This document shows, in pieces, positions 1 to 7,781 of a stretch of 17,901 nucleotides of DNA. The stretch spans positions 1-17,901 of the forward strand of contig JBJTBH010000135.1 in assembly GCA_046091285.1 (NCBI GenBank), given 5' to 3'. Numbering within the stretch: the first letter of the stretch is position 1; each line of letters begins with the position of its first letter. The position numbers and the translations under genes are program-made. The notes beneath the pieces are model-generated. The model had not been told where the DNA came from, ran no database searches, and saw nothing but the letters and a program-made list of their open reading frames with translations. Source of the DNA: CAIXOZ01 sp046091285 (lineage in GTDB: Bacteria > Cyanobacteriota > Cyanobacteriia > PCC-6307 > Cyanobiaceae).

Positions 1-91
1 ACGTCATGCTGCGATCGACGATGCGGAATTCTGTGGATCAAGTTTACGGGGGATTTCCCAGGGCCGGTCACGGCTGTTGCATTCAGGTGCC

Positions 92-1246
92 TCAGTCGAG
101 GGGAATCAGGCCCGGACGAGGGCTCAGGGGTTGGGTCGGGCTCCGCAGGGGAAAGCGGTTCTCCCTCAGTCGTGTCACCAGTTCAGCGCTGATCTCCGCC
201 GCCAGGCGGGGGCTGTGGGCCGGTGCCGCCCGGACGCGCCGGCCATCCACCGGGATGCTGCCCTGCAGCAGGGCGCTGTAAGGCACCCCGCCGAATCCGG
301 GCTTGATGCGTCGGGGAATCGAGAGATCAAGCACCGGGGCCTGCAGGTGATCGTTGTCCACGGCCGCCTGGCGAGCCTGGGCCAGGTTGAGCAGGGGCAC
401 CGGTGCGGCCAGCGCCACCAGCAGGGCACTGCCATGCCCCTCGAACCAGCAGGGTCTGATCCAGCGGCTCTGCAGATCGTGCAGGTCGGCGGCCACGGCC
501 ACGGCGGCTCCGGGGGTGCGGGCATGACCGCTGGCCAGGCGCCGCGGCTGCGGTTGATGGCCACTGCCGGCGCCGAGCACCCAGCCGGTGGCTCCAGCGA
601 CCAGAACGGGCGATCCAGGCCCCAGACAGGCCAGGCCCGGTGAGGTGAGCCCGAGGCTGCCAGCGCCCCCGCAGGTGTAGAGCGCACTGCCGAATGGACC
701 GAGCAGGGGACCCCAGGGACTGCGGATCAGGCCTTCGTCGCTGCTGACGGCCACCAGGCCGTTTTCAACGATCGCCCGGTGCAACAGCAGCCTTGCGCTG
801 CCGAGGCGGGTGAGATCGAGGGACAGTTCGAGATCAAGGCGGGGCTGCAGGGCCGTGCCTTCACCGCGGGCCACCAGGGGCAGGGACTCACCGGCCAGCA
901 ATCGGCTCAGGACCTGGGCGCCCCCCAGCCGTTGCGGATCGTTCAGGCCACCGCTGATCGGCAGCATCAGCTCACTGCTGCCATGGCCGCCATGAAAGGG
1001 CACGCCCGCGAGCTGACCCTCCCGGAGCCGGATCGGTGGGTCGGTGGGCCCGAGACCCAGCACCAGCGACCCCTGGTCGGTGAAGGTCGCGTCCGAGGCC
1101 ACCACCACATCGGTGGCGGCGAAGGCCTCCTCGACCCCTGCGGCGACCACGTGTCGGCGGTAGTCGGCGGCAGTGACCACCCGCAGCTCGCCCCGTTCCT
1201 GGCGGCGCTTCAGTTCGGATTCGGGGCGAGGGGGGGGGAGGCTCAC
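92..1246 (-). CDS. DUF39 / homocysteine-biosynthesis-type protein (HcyBio family)
   Basis: The protein belongs to the DUF39 (COG1900) family. Characterised archaeal members transfer sulfur to aspartate semialdehyde to make homocysteine; whether this member does so is inference. With the GTG start at 1246 it is 384 residues. Visible signs are the DPPI motif (about residues 69-72), a Gly-rich central region (GPLLGPFG, GPGSPVLVAGATGW) and the C-terminal run APVPLLN...SIPRRIKPGFG...YSALLQGSI that is typical of the family. The frame is open up to an ATG at 1333, with another GTG at 1312, but those starts would overlap divergent gyrA or its promoter. The family N-terminus aligns just after GTG 1246, so I chose it; no Shine-Dalgarno is visible. 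A run of nine C on the coding strand (plus 1230-1238) falls within the first codons. I see no Cys before DPPI, where archaeal enzymes carry a Cys-Ser-Ser-Gly motif (from memory). Confidence 0.82.
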   Translation of the reverse strand: MSLPPPRPESELKRRQERGELRVVTAADYRRHVVAAGVEEAFAATDVVVASDATFTDQGSLVLGLGPTDPPIRLREGQLAGVPFHGGHGSSELMLPISGGLNDPQRLGGAQVLSRLLAGESLPLVARGEGTALQPRLDLELSLDLTRLGSARLLLHRAIVENGLVAVSSDEGLIRSPWGPLLGPFGSALYTCGGAGSLGLTSPGLACLGPGSPVLVAGATGWVLGAGSGHQPQPRRLASGHARTPGAAVAVAADLHDLQSRWIRPCWFEGHGSALLVALAAPVPLLNLAQARQAAVDNDHLQAPVLDLSIPRRIKPGFGGVPYSALLQGSIPVDGRRVRAAPAHSPRLAAEISAELVTRLRENRFPLRSPTQPLSPRPGLIPLD

Positions 1247-1279
1247 GGCTGGGCGGACGGGGATCCGTAGGGCCGACTG

Positions 1280-1300
1280 CTCAGGGTTCAGTAACCTGAG
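1280..1300. repeat. Imperfect inverted repeat over the gyrA promoter
   Basis: CTCAGGGTT (1280-1288) and AACCTGAG (1293-1300) form an 8-bp inverted repeat with one bulged G and a 4-nt centre. The right arm overlaps the proposed gyrA -10 hexamer at 1292-1297. If that -10 is real, transcription starts near 1304 and the repeat is not transcribed, so it would act as an operator-like DNA site rather than an RNA hairpin. Its role is inferred only. Confidence 0.4.
1292..1297 (+). promoter_or_regulatory. Putative -10 element of gyrA (TAACCT)
   Basis: This TAnnnT hexamer ends 23 bp before the gyrA ATG. The same spacing occurs at several other starts in the window. No convincing -35 is visible. Confidence 0.4.
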
Positions 1301-1320
1301 GGCAGGTAGCACGGTTCTCG

Positions 1321-3966
1321 ATGGCGGATCCAACCGGACCCGGTGAATCCGACGGACGGATCATCCAGACCGATCTTCGCAACGAGATGTCGCGCTCCTA
1401 TCTGGAGTATGCGATGAGCGTGATCGTGGGACGGGCTCTGCCCGATGCCCGCGATGGTCTCAAGCCTGTGCATCGCCGCATCCTCTACGCGATGTATGAG
1501 CTCGGGCTCACCAGCGATCGCCCGTACAGGAAGTGCGCCCGTGTGGTGGGTGAGGTGCTGGGCAAGTACCACCCCCATGGGGATACGGCGGTCTATGACG
1601 CCCTGGTGCGGATGGCCCAGGACTTTTCCATGCGCATGCCATTGATTGATGGCCATGGCAATTTCGGCTCGGTGGATAACGATCCTCCGGCTGCAATGCG
1701 TTATACCGAGTCTCGTCTTCAGGCCCTGGCCACCGACAGCCTGCTGGAAGATATTGAGTGCGAAACCGTGGATTTCGCCGATAACTTTGATGGTTCGCAG
1801 CAGGAACCAACGGTGATGCCGGCGCGGATTCCGCAGCTGCTGCTCAATGGCTCTTCTGGAATTGCCGTTGGGATGGCGACGAATATCCCTCCCCATAACC
1901 TCACGGAACTGATCAACGGTCTGCTGGCACTGATCGCCGATCCGGAGATTGATGATCGGGCGCTGATGGCCATCATCCCCGGTCCTGATTTTCCCACAGG
2001 GGGTCAGATTCTCGGTCGCCGTGGTGTGCGGGAGACCTACACGAGTGGAAGGGGATCGATCACGATGCGAGGCGTTGCCTCCATCGAGACCGTGGAGGGC
2101 AAGGGGCGCCCTGATCGGGATGCGGTGATCATCACTGAGCTCCCCTATCAGACCAATAAGGCGGCGCTGATCGAGCGGATCGCTGAGCTGGTCAACGACA
2201 AGAAACTGGAGGGCATTGCCGATATCCGTGATGAAAGCGATCGCGACGGCATGCGGATCGTCGTTGAATTACGTCGAGATGCCTATCCGCAGGTTGTTCT
2301 AAATAACCTTTTCAAGCTGACGCCTCTGCAGAACAATTTCAGCGCTTACATGTTGGCATTGGTCAATGGCGAACCGATTCTTCTCACCCTGTGCAAAATG
2401 CTGCAGGTGTTCCTTGAGTTCAGAATTGAAACGATCGAACGCCGCACGCGTTATCTGTTGCGTAAGGCCGAAGAGCGGGATCATATTCTTCTCGGTCTGT
2501 TGCTTGCCCTCGATCAGCTCGATCCGATCATCGCCCTGATCCGGGCCGCTCCCGACACCGCCACCGCCCGTCAGCAGCTTCGGGATGATCACGGTCTGAG
2601 TGAGATTCAGGCCGATGCCATTCTGCAGATGCAGTTGCGTCGTCTCACCGCTCTTGAAGCCGACAAGATTCGGCTTGAGCACGAGGACCTTGTGGCCAGA
2701 ATCGCTGATTACCGCGACATTCTGGGCCGCCGGGAGCGGGTGCTTGGGTTGATCGAAGAGGAGCTCAGGATCATCCGTGATCGTTATCATTCGCCTCGGC
2801 GCACAGAGATCCTTGACCTTGAAGGCGGTCTCGAGGATATCGATCTGATTGCCAATGAGCGCTCCGTCGTTCTGCTCACCAATGCCGGCTACCTGAAGCG
2901 GATGCCGGTCAGTGAGTTCGAGTCCACCAGTCGAGGCACCCGCGGCAAAGCCGGGACCCGCAGCCAGGGAGAAGAGGGCGTCAGGCTGTTCATCAGCTGC
3001 AACGATCACGATTCGCTGCTGCTCTTCTCGGATCGTGGTGTGGTCTATTCGGTCCCGGCGTATCGGGTGCCGATCTGCAGCCGGGCCGCCAAGGGCACGC
3101 CCGTGGTTCAGCTGCTGCCGATTCCCCGCGAGGAACAGATCACCTCGCTGTTGGCGGTCAGCGCCTTTGAAGATGATGCTGTTCTGGTGATGCTCACCAG
3201 TGGCGGTTACATCAAGCGCACCCGTCTCTCCGCCTTCTCCAACATTCGCTCCAATGGCCTGATCGCCATCAGCCTTGAAGACGGCGATGCCCTCTCCTGG
3301 GTGCGGCGGGCCCTGCCTGGAGACAGTGTGTTGATCGGCTCCCTCAAGGGAATGACGATCCATTTCCGCCTCAGTGATGAGGAGCTCAGGCCTCTGGGGC
3401 GAACCGCCCGTGGCGTACGGGCCATGACCCTCAGGGCCGGTGATCAGCTGGTGAGCATGGATGTGCTGCCGGTCGAGCTGGCGGATCGGGTGGCCAACAG
3501 CATGGCCAGCGCTGATGACGACGTTGAGGAGGACGGTGAGGAGACCGCCGCCGGTGAAGGGCCCTGGGTGCTTGTGGCTGCTGCCAGTGGCCTCGGTAAA
3601 CGGGTGCCGGTGGATCAGTTCCGTCTGCAGAAGCGTGCGGGCATGGGTCTGAGGGCGATGAAATTCCGTCGTGACGGTGATGCGCTGGTGGGTCTGAAGG
3701 TGCTTGGCGCCGGAGAAGAGCTGCTGCTGGTGAGCGATCGCGGTGTGATCGTTCGGATGAAGGCCGATGCCATCCCTCAGCAATCCCGGGCCGCTACGGG
3801 CGTGCGTCTGCAGAAGCTCGATGCCGGCGATCATCTCTCTGAAGTGGTGCTCGTGCCACCGGCGCCTGAGGAGGACGAGGCTGACGGCAGCGTCGTGACG
3901 GTCAGCGCTGAAACCGTTCCTGGGCCGTCGGATCCGGCGGTCAACCCTGCGGATGACGTCGTCTGA
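1321..3966 (+). CDS. gyrA: DNA gyrase subunit A
   Basis: This is the breakage-reunion subunit of type IIA topoisomerase, 881 residues. The winged-helix/tower domain carries the active-site Tyr128 in AAMRYTESRL, equivalent to E. coli Tyr122. The quinolone-region segment HPHGDTAVYD (84-93) has Thr at the E. coli Ser83 position and Asp at the Asp87 position. From about residue 510 a six-bladed C-terminal beta-pinwheel follows, with repeated TNAGYLKR-, FSDRGVVY- and TSGGYIKR-like strands. The canonical GyrA box is replaced by SRGTRGKAG (537-545), a form I recall from cyanobacterial GyrA. An acidic insert (about 730-745) and an acidic C-terminal tail are present. The ATG at 1321 leaves a normal N-terminus. 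Cyanobacteria also have a ParC-like paralogue, so a topoisomerase IV A subunit is the alternative. No gyrB lies nearby. Confidence 0.93.
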   Translation: MADPTGPGESDGRIIQTDLRNEMSRSYLEYAMSVIVGRALPDARDGLKPVHRRILYAMYELGLTSDRPYRKCARVVGEVLGKYHPHGDTAVYDALVRMAQDFSMRMPLIDGHGNFGSVDNDPPAAMRYTESRLQALATDSLLEDIECETVDFADNFDGSQQEPTVMPARIPQLLLNGSSGIAVGMATNIPPHNLTELINGLLALIADPEIDDRALMAIIPGPDFPTGGQILGRRGVRETYTSGRGSITMRGVASIETVEGKGRPDRDAVIITELPYQTNKAALIERIAELVNDKKLEGIADIRDESDRDGMRIVVELRRDAYPQVVLNNLFKLTPLQNNFSAYMLALVNGEPILLTLCKMLQVFLEFRIETIERRTRYLLRKAEERDHILLGLLLALDQLDPIIALIRAAPDTATARQQLRDDHGLSEIQADAILQMQLRRLTALEADKIRLEHEDLVARIADYRDILGRRERVLGLIEEELRIIRDRYHSPRRTEILDLEGGLEDIDLIANERSVVLLTNAGYLKRMPVSEFESTSRGTRGKAGTRSQGEEGVRLFISCNDHDSLLLFSDRGVVYSVPAYRVPICSRAAKGTPVVQLLPIPREEQITSLLAVSAFEDDAVLVMLTSGGYIKRTRLSAFSNIRSNGLIAISLEDGDALSWVRRALPGDSVLIGSLKGMTIHFRLSDEELRPLGRTARGVRAMTLRAGDQLVSMDVLPVELADRVANSMASADDDVEEDGEETAAGEGPWVLVAAASGLGKRVPVDQFRLQKRAGMGLRAMKFRRDGDALVGLKVLGAGEELLLVSDRGVIVRMKADAIPQQSRAATGVRLQKLDAGDHLSEVVLVPPAPEEDEADGSVVTVSAETVPGPSDPAVNPADDVV

Positions 3967-4349
3967 GGCCTGCCTTGCAGGGACCCTCTGGGCTGGCGCT
4001 CTGCCCGCTGGACACTCAGCCCTGCGCTGCGGCCTTCAGGTTCGCGCATGCGCTGGCCAGATCGCCTGTTGATGGCCTGAACCGCAGCGGGTTGGAGCTG
4101 TTGATGGATTGCTGAATCCATTCCCTGATCTTCTGATCTGAGGGTGGCTTGAGACTCATTCCGCCGGACATCCTCGTGACGTTCTGAGCGGCGGGCGCAC
4201 TTTTCTGCTTGCTGAGTTCAGCATTGAAAGACTTATTGGGCTCAGCGTTGACAGCCTTGCTGCAACGCCCCAGTCCTGCCCTTTCAGGTTGACACCGCCG
4301 CGCAATGCCGCCGCCCTCATCTCCAGCGGCCCCCCGTGCTCAGATCACC
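3967..4349. other. Intergenic stretch between gyrA and the beta-helix gene
   Basis: These 383 bp separate two convergent genes. A weak hairpin, CCTGC-CTT-GCAGG at 3969-3981, follows the gyrA stop but has no T tract. On the minus strand a frame is open from about 4342 to 4016 and has coding-like composition, but its first ATG is only at 4171 (listed separately). I see no RNA gene here. Confidence 0.5.
4016..4171 (-). CDS. Possible small protein or 3' remnant of a frameshifted gene
   Basis: This 51-residue ORF starts MSGGMSLKPPSDQKIREW and ends ASACANLKAAAQG. It is not recognised. Amino-acid composition is protein-like (an amphipathic KIREWIQQSI stretch, few Arg/Pro repeats) and codon third positions are mostly G or C. 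The same frame is open upstream to about 4342 and still reads like protein, but has no ATG, GTG or TTG. A second minus frame starts at ATG 4320 and stops at 4156. One reading is a gene of roughly 95-100 codons broken by a frameshift in about 4200-4270; another is a genuine 51-residue protein. A GAGG directly abuts the ATG, too close to be a good ribosome site. It lies downstream of the beta-helix gene on the same strand. Confidence 0.28.
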   Translation of the reverse strand: MSGGMSLKPPSDQKIREWIQQSINSSNPLRFRPSTGDLASACANLKAAAQG

Positions 4350-6359
4350 TCACGGTTGGAACGCAGGGGCCCGATGGATGGCGTTGATGCTCGAGCCATT
4401 CAGCAGCCAGATGTTGCCGGGTCCAATCGTCAGAACCCTTTCGAAGTGGCCCTGTTCGATCACTTCATCCAGGGCGGAACCTCTCCCGCTGCCAGCACCG
4501 TGGGTCACCGACACCTGGTTGGCGGTCAGGCTCAGCGCCAGGCGGCCTGACAGGAGGCGACCCCTCTGCAGGATGGTGCCATCCTTGGCCTTGAACAGCA
4601 CGCTGCCGAATCGGATTCCCACCGCGTCACTGGCGGGATTGCCGGGTTGATTGATCACCGTGATCCGATTGCGGTGCAGGGTCACGGCCCCATGGAATCC
4701 GGCGGCGGCTGTGTTGCTGCCCTGAACCTCAAGCTCAAGCCCGGAGGCTTCGTTGTCCTGAGGTTTGCCGTTCACCAGCCTGGGGTTGGACTGGGTGTCG
4801 GCAAGGATCGTGTTGTCGTCGATCGCCGCCTTCAGACGGCCGAGATTCATGGGCACGCCGTTCAGGTTGCCGATCTCCAGGCTGATGCCGTTGTCAGCCA
4901 CCAGGTGATTGGCGCGGATCGTCTCCCGCATCTCGCCATTGCCGCGGAGATCCACGGTGTAGGCGCTGTTCCCCTCCCCGATCTCCGACACATCGTTGGC
5001 CATGGTGCGTGCGATCAGCTTCCCGCCCCTGCCGATGTTGTAATCGATGCCATCGGCATCGCTCTGCCGGCCCGGTTGGATCCGATTGCCGATTACATCG
5101 AGGCGGAGCTGGGCCCTGCTCTGGCAGTCACCGGTGCCATAGGCCGGATCGCCATATTTGTCGTCGGCCCGTGGAAAGGTGTGATCACCGCGGCAGAGGC
5201 CGATCTCAATCGGATCGATCAGGTTCCGCACGTCGAGCACCTGGCGCAGTCCGCCCCGCAGGGCCAGGGGACCATCGGCGGGTTCCAGGATGCCGATGGC
5301 ATTGGCCCCGATCCGGTTGTGGTGGATCGAAACCCTGGCACTCCCCTGGCTGACGCGGGTGAAGATCGCCGCCTGCATGTTGCTGTCCGGTCCCTGACGC
5401 ATGGCTTCGATCTGATTCCCGGCCACCTCGATCGGCCCGCGGGGGTTCTCGATCCGGATCGCCTCATCGAGGGCTTCGCTGATGCGGTTGTCGATCACCC
5501 GGCTGGCGCCGCTCTGTTCGAGGCGGATGGCATTGCCGCTCAGGCAGGTGCCCACGATTCCCGGCGGGCGTTTGCTGCGTTTGCTGCTGCTGCTGCCGCA
5601 GACGGAGACCAGGGCCGCGGGGCGGTTGTCATTCCAGCCCAGGGCTGATTCGAGGCTGCGCACTTCGGGCCGTTCAAAGCTGTTGCCGATCACCACAGCC
5701 CCGGTGCCTCCTTTCAGCCACAGTGTCGGCAGAGCCACGGGAGAGATCCCCCCAGGATTGTCGCTGTAGGACCCCAGAAAGTGATTGCCGCGGATCTCCG
5801 TTGGATGGCGTCCTGGATCCGGCTGCTGACGCAGGGAGATGCCGTTGAAACGCAGACCCACCAGCCGGTTGCCACCGCCGAGTTCCAGGACCCCCTGCTG
5901 CACCGGTGTGATCGCCGCCGGCAGCAGGTCCGCCAGGCGGATCTTGCCCCACTGGGTGGGCAGCACCGGAGCGCTGCGAGCCGCCAGCAGCTGCACTCCC
6001 GCCAGCAGAGGCAGGCTGGCGCCCTGGAGGTTCAGATCGCCGCCACGACCGAGCAGCACCAGATCGTTGCTGCGGCTGGCCTGGAGGGCGGCGGCCAGGG
6101 TGCGGTAACGGCATCCCGGTGCTTCCACGGTCCCAGCCACGCAGCGAATCACCCAGGGCTGGCCATCCTGCGGTCGGCGCGCCAGCCGCCCATCGATCAG
6201 CAGGTGGTTGTTGCGCAGCTCCGGTCTTCGTGCGGGCCAACCGGGCCCCTGCGCCATCGGCCCGGCGATGGCTGACGGCATCGTCAGCGTTGCTGCCATC
6301 AAGACCGACAGACCAGAAGCCAGCAAAGGGTGAACCGTCGCGGCGGGCTGCACAACCAT
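4350..6359 (-). CDS. Secreted right-handed parallel beta-helix protein, function unknown
   Basis: The protein has 669 residues. An N-terminal hydrophobic stretch (about 12-32, ending near SAIAGP) looks like a signal peptide, so export is likely. The body is a parallel beta-helix of the PbH1 / pectate-lyase-like kind. At least twelve coil elements of the form xN-x-(I/V/L/F) can be read, for example GNHF (190), GNSF (225), GNAI (275), DNRI (290), GNQI (314), HNRI (347), GNRI (424), DNTI (515) and RNRI (563). Six cysteines sit in three pairs (73/83, 254/272, 389/412), suggesting disulfides outside the cytoplasm. An unusual Ser/Lys/Arg loop lies at about 256-266. No polysaccharide-lyase catalytic motif was recognised, so a carbohydrate-active or surface structural role is only possible. 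The ATG at 6359 has a TAGTTT -10-like box 24 bp upstream. It is convergent with gyrA and divergent from crtL. Confidence 0.85.
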   Translation of the reverse strand: MVVQPAATVHPLLASGLSVLMAATLTMPSAIAGPMAQGPGWPARRPELRNNHLLIDGRLARRPQDGQPWVIRCVAGTVEAPGCRYRTLAAALQASRSNDLVLLGRGGDLNLQGASLPLLAGVQLLAARSAPVLPTQWGKIRLADLLPAAITPVQQGVLELGGGNRLVGLRFNGISLRQQPDPGRHPTEIRGNHFLGSYSDNPGGISPVALPTLWLKGGTGAVVIGNSFERPEVRSLESALGWNDNRPAALVSVCGSSSSKRSKRPPGIVGTCLSGNAIRLEQSGASRVIDNRISEALDEAIRIENPRGPIEVAGNQIEAMRQGPDSNMQAAIFTRVSQGSARVSIHHNRIGANAIGILEPADGPLALRGGLRQVLDVRNLIDPIEIGLCRGDHTFPRADDKYGDPAYGTGDCQSRAQLRLDVIGNRIQPGRQSDADGIDYNIGRGGKLIARTMANDVSEIGEGNSAYTVDLRGNGEMRETIRANHLVADNGISLEIGNLNGVPMNLGRLKAAIDDNTILADTQSNPRLVNGKPQDNEASGLELEVQGSNTAAAGFHGAVTLHRNRITVINQPGNPASDAVGIRFGSVLFKAKDGTILQRGRLLSGRLALSLTANQVSVTHGAGSGRGSALDEVIEQGHFERVLTIGPGNIWLLNGSSINAIHRAPAFQP

Positions 6360-6365
6360 CGGATC

Positions 6366-6438
6366 GGAACGCCTCAGGCCTGCAAACTAGGAAGGCCGTT
6401 CCGTTCTGTCCGCTGCCTTCTACCGGGGTGGAACGCCT
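6366..6438. repeat. Three GGAACG motifs in the beta-helix/crtL divergent region
   Basis: GGAACGCCT occurs as a direct repeat at 6366-6374 and 6430-6438, and the inverted form CGTTCC lies between them at 6397-6402. The three sites are spaced 31 and 33 bp, about three helical turns, and flank the two divergent -10-like boxes. A regulator-binding role is inferred only. Confidence 0.3.
6384..6389 (-). promoter_or_regulatory. Putative -10 element of the beta-helix gene (TAGTTT)
   Basis: Read on the minus strand this is TAGTTT, ending 24 bp before the ATG at 6359. The spacing matches the other promoters proposed here. No clear -35 is visible. Confidence 0.38.
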
Positions 6439-6480
6439 GGCGGCCTCAGCCCACCACGGGGGAGGGTCTGTCGGTGCCCC

Positions 6481-6486
6481 TACGCT
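6481..6486 (+). promoter_or_regulatory. Putative -10 element of crtL (TACGCT)
   Basis: This TAnnnT box ends 23 bp before GTG 6510. The identical hexamer precedes the NYN gene at 10479-10484 with 22 bp spacing. It supports the GTG at 6510 over the GTG at 6474, which would lie upstream of this promoter. Confidence 0.42.
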
Positions 6487-6509
6487 CTGAGGCTGCGACC
6501 TGCCGCTCT

Positions 6510-7781
6510 GTGCCCACTTCACATGACCCTGCGCCGGTGGATGTGCTGGTGGTGGGGGCGGGACCGGCGGCTCTGGCGATCAGTGCTGCCCTGGTCAGTC
6601 ATGGGTTGACGTTGACCGGTCTTGCGGAGGGCGCTCCGGAGGATCCCTGGCCCAACACCTACGGCATCTGGGGCGAGGAGGTGGATCGCCTCGGCCTTGC
6701 GGCGCTGCTGGAGCATCGCTGGTCGAACAGCATCAGCGACTTCGGTACCCGCTTTGGCGATGACACCGCCCGGGTCCGCCATCAGCGCGACTACGGCCTC
6801 TTCGATCGCCGCCTGCTGCAGGAGCACTGGCTGGCGCCATGCCGTGCGGCCGGCATGACCTGGCATCGCGATCGGGCTACGGCCCTTGAGCATCACGGCC
6901 AGGTCTCCACGGTCACCACCGCATCAGGCAACAGACTGCAGGCCCGGTTGGTGGTGGATGCCTCGGGGCATGAGCCGGTGTTCGTGAGGCGACCGGACAC
7001 CGGCTCGATCGCCGGCCAGGCGGCCTATGGGATCGTCGGGCGCTTCAGTGCCCCGCCGGTGGAGCCGGAGCAGTTCGTGCTCATGGATTACCGCGCTGAT
7101 CACCTCAGTGCTGCCGAGCGGCTGGAGCCGCCCACCTTTCTGTATGCGATGGATCTCGGCGAGGGTCGTTTTTTCGTCGAGGAAACCTCCCTCGCTCTGG
7201 CGCCACCGGTGCCCTTTGATCAGCTGCGCCAGCGGCTGGAGCGGCGCCTGGCCCAGCGGGGCGTGGCTGTGCTTGCGGTGGAGCACGAGGACTTCTGCCT
7301 GTTTCCGATGAACCTGCCGCTGCCGGATCTCGAGCAGCCGGTGGTCGGTTTCGGTGGGGCGGCGAGCATGGTGCATCCGGCCTCGGGGTATCTGGTGGGT
7401 GCCCTGCTGCGGCGGGCGCCGGCCCTGGCGGCCGCGATTGCGGCGGGCCTGGGCACGCCCGGCCTCGATTCAGCGGCGGTGGCCCGCCTGGGCTGGCAGG
7501 CCCTGTGGCCGCCGGAGCTGCGTCGCAAACATGCGCTCTATCAATTCGGCCTTGAGAAGTTGATGCGGTTTGAAGAGGCGCAGCTGCGTCATTTCTTCGC
7601 CACCTTCTTCTCCCTGCCTCAGCCGCAGTGGTCGGGATTCCTGGCCAACACCCTGAGCGTGCCGGAGCTGGTGGCGGCGATGGTGCGCCTGTTCGCGATC
7701 GCCCCCGCCGATGTGCGCTGGGGCCTGTTCCAATCCCAGGGGCGCGAGCTCAGCCTGGTGAGGCCGCTGCTCTGGCCGTGA
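6510..7781 (+). CDS. crtL: Lycopene cyclase, CrtL (plant-type beta/epsilon) family
   Basis: The enzyme cyclises the ends of lycopene to give carotenes, precursors of zeaxanthin and other photosynthetic carotenoids; the family is FAD-dependent and probably membrane-associated. With the chosen start it is 423 residues. It shows the N-terminal dinucleotide-binding VVGAGPAA (14-21), PNTYGIWGEE (about 48-57), VVDASGHEP (148-156), the family signature FFVEETSL (221-228) and GFGGAASMVHPASGY (280-294). Starts: the frame is open back to 6330. GTG 6474 has a GGAGG eight bases upstream, while GTG 6510 lies 23 bp after a TACGCT box and aligns better with the short N-termini expected of the family, so I prefer 6510. 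Beta versus epsilon ring specificity cannot be told from these motifs. The gene diverges from the beta-helix gene and converges on arsS with 8 bp between stops. Confidence 0.9.
   Translation: MPTSHDPAPVDVLVVGAGPAALAISAALVSHGLTLTGLAEGAPEDPWPNTYGIWGEEVDRLGLAALLEHRWSNSISDFGTRFGDDTARVRHQRDYGLFDRRLLQEHWLAPCRAAGMTWHRDRATALEHHGQVSTVTTASGNRLQARLVVDASGHEPVFVRRPDTGSIAGQAAYGIVGRFSAPPVEPEQFVLMDYRADHLSAAERLEPPTFLYAMDLGEGRFFVEETSLALAPPVPFDQLRQRLERRLAQRGVAVLAVEHEDFCLFPMNLPLPDLEQPVVGFGGAASMVHPASGYLVGALLRRAPALAAAIAAGLGTPGLDSAAVARLGWQALWPPELRRKHALYQFGLEKLMRFEEAQLRHFFATFFSLPQPQWSGFLANTLSVPELVAAMVRLFAIAPADVRWGLFQSQGRELSLVRPLLWP

Noticed and set aside
2299..3834. Long 511-codon open frame antisense to gyrA
   Set aside because: gyrA on the other strand is unmistakable; the antisense product is His/Gln/Gly-rich without any domain, as expected from GC-rich codon mirroring.
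1321..3966. Calling the topoisomerase subunit ParC because it lacks the classic GyrA box
   Set aside because: The altered box is, from memory, common in cyanobacterial GyrA, and the full pinwheel domain and length fit GyrA.
4647..5648. 333-codon frame antisense to the beta-helix gene
   Set aside because: The minus frame has a signal peptide and regular beta-helix repeats, while this one is a Val/Asp/His/Gly-rich mirror with no features.
6461..6476. GTG 6474 with a GGAGG Shine-Dalgarno as the crtL start
   Set aside because: It is possible, but it lies upstream of the TACGCT box and would add 12 residues not expected in the family. Most other starts here lack a Shine-Dalgarno.
5674..6522. 282-codon minus frame overlapping the beta-helix gene start
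   Set aside because: Its Gly/Pro/Arg/Ser-rich low-complexity product overlaps the better supported frame and has no recognisable motif.
1514..7702. HIP1 octamers GCGATCGC at 1514, 2237, 3734 and 7695
   Set aside because: Four copies in 17.9 kb, three of them in gyrA, is only a mild excess. It is consistent with a cyanobacterium but not strong enough to report as a feature.
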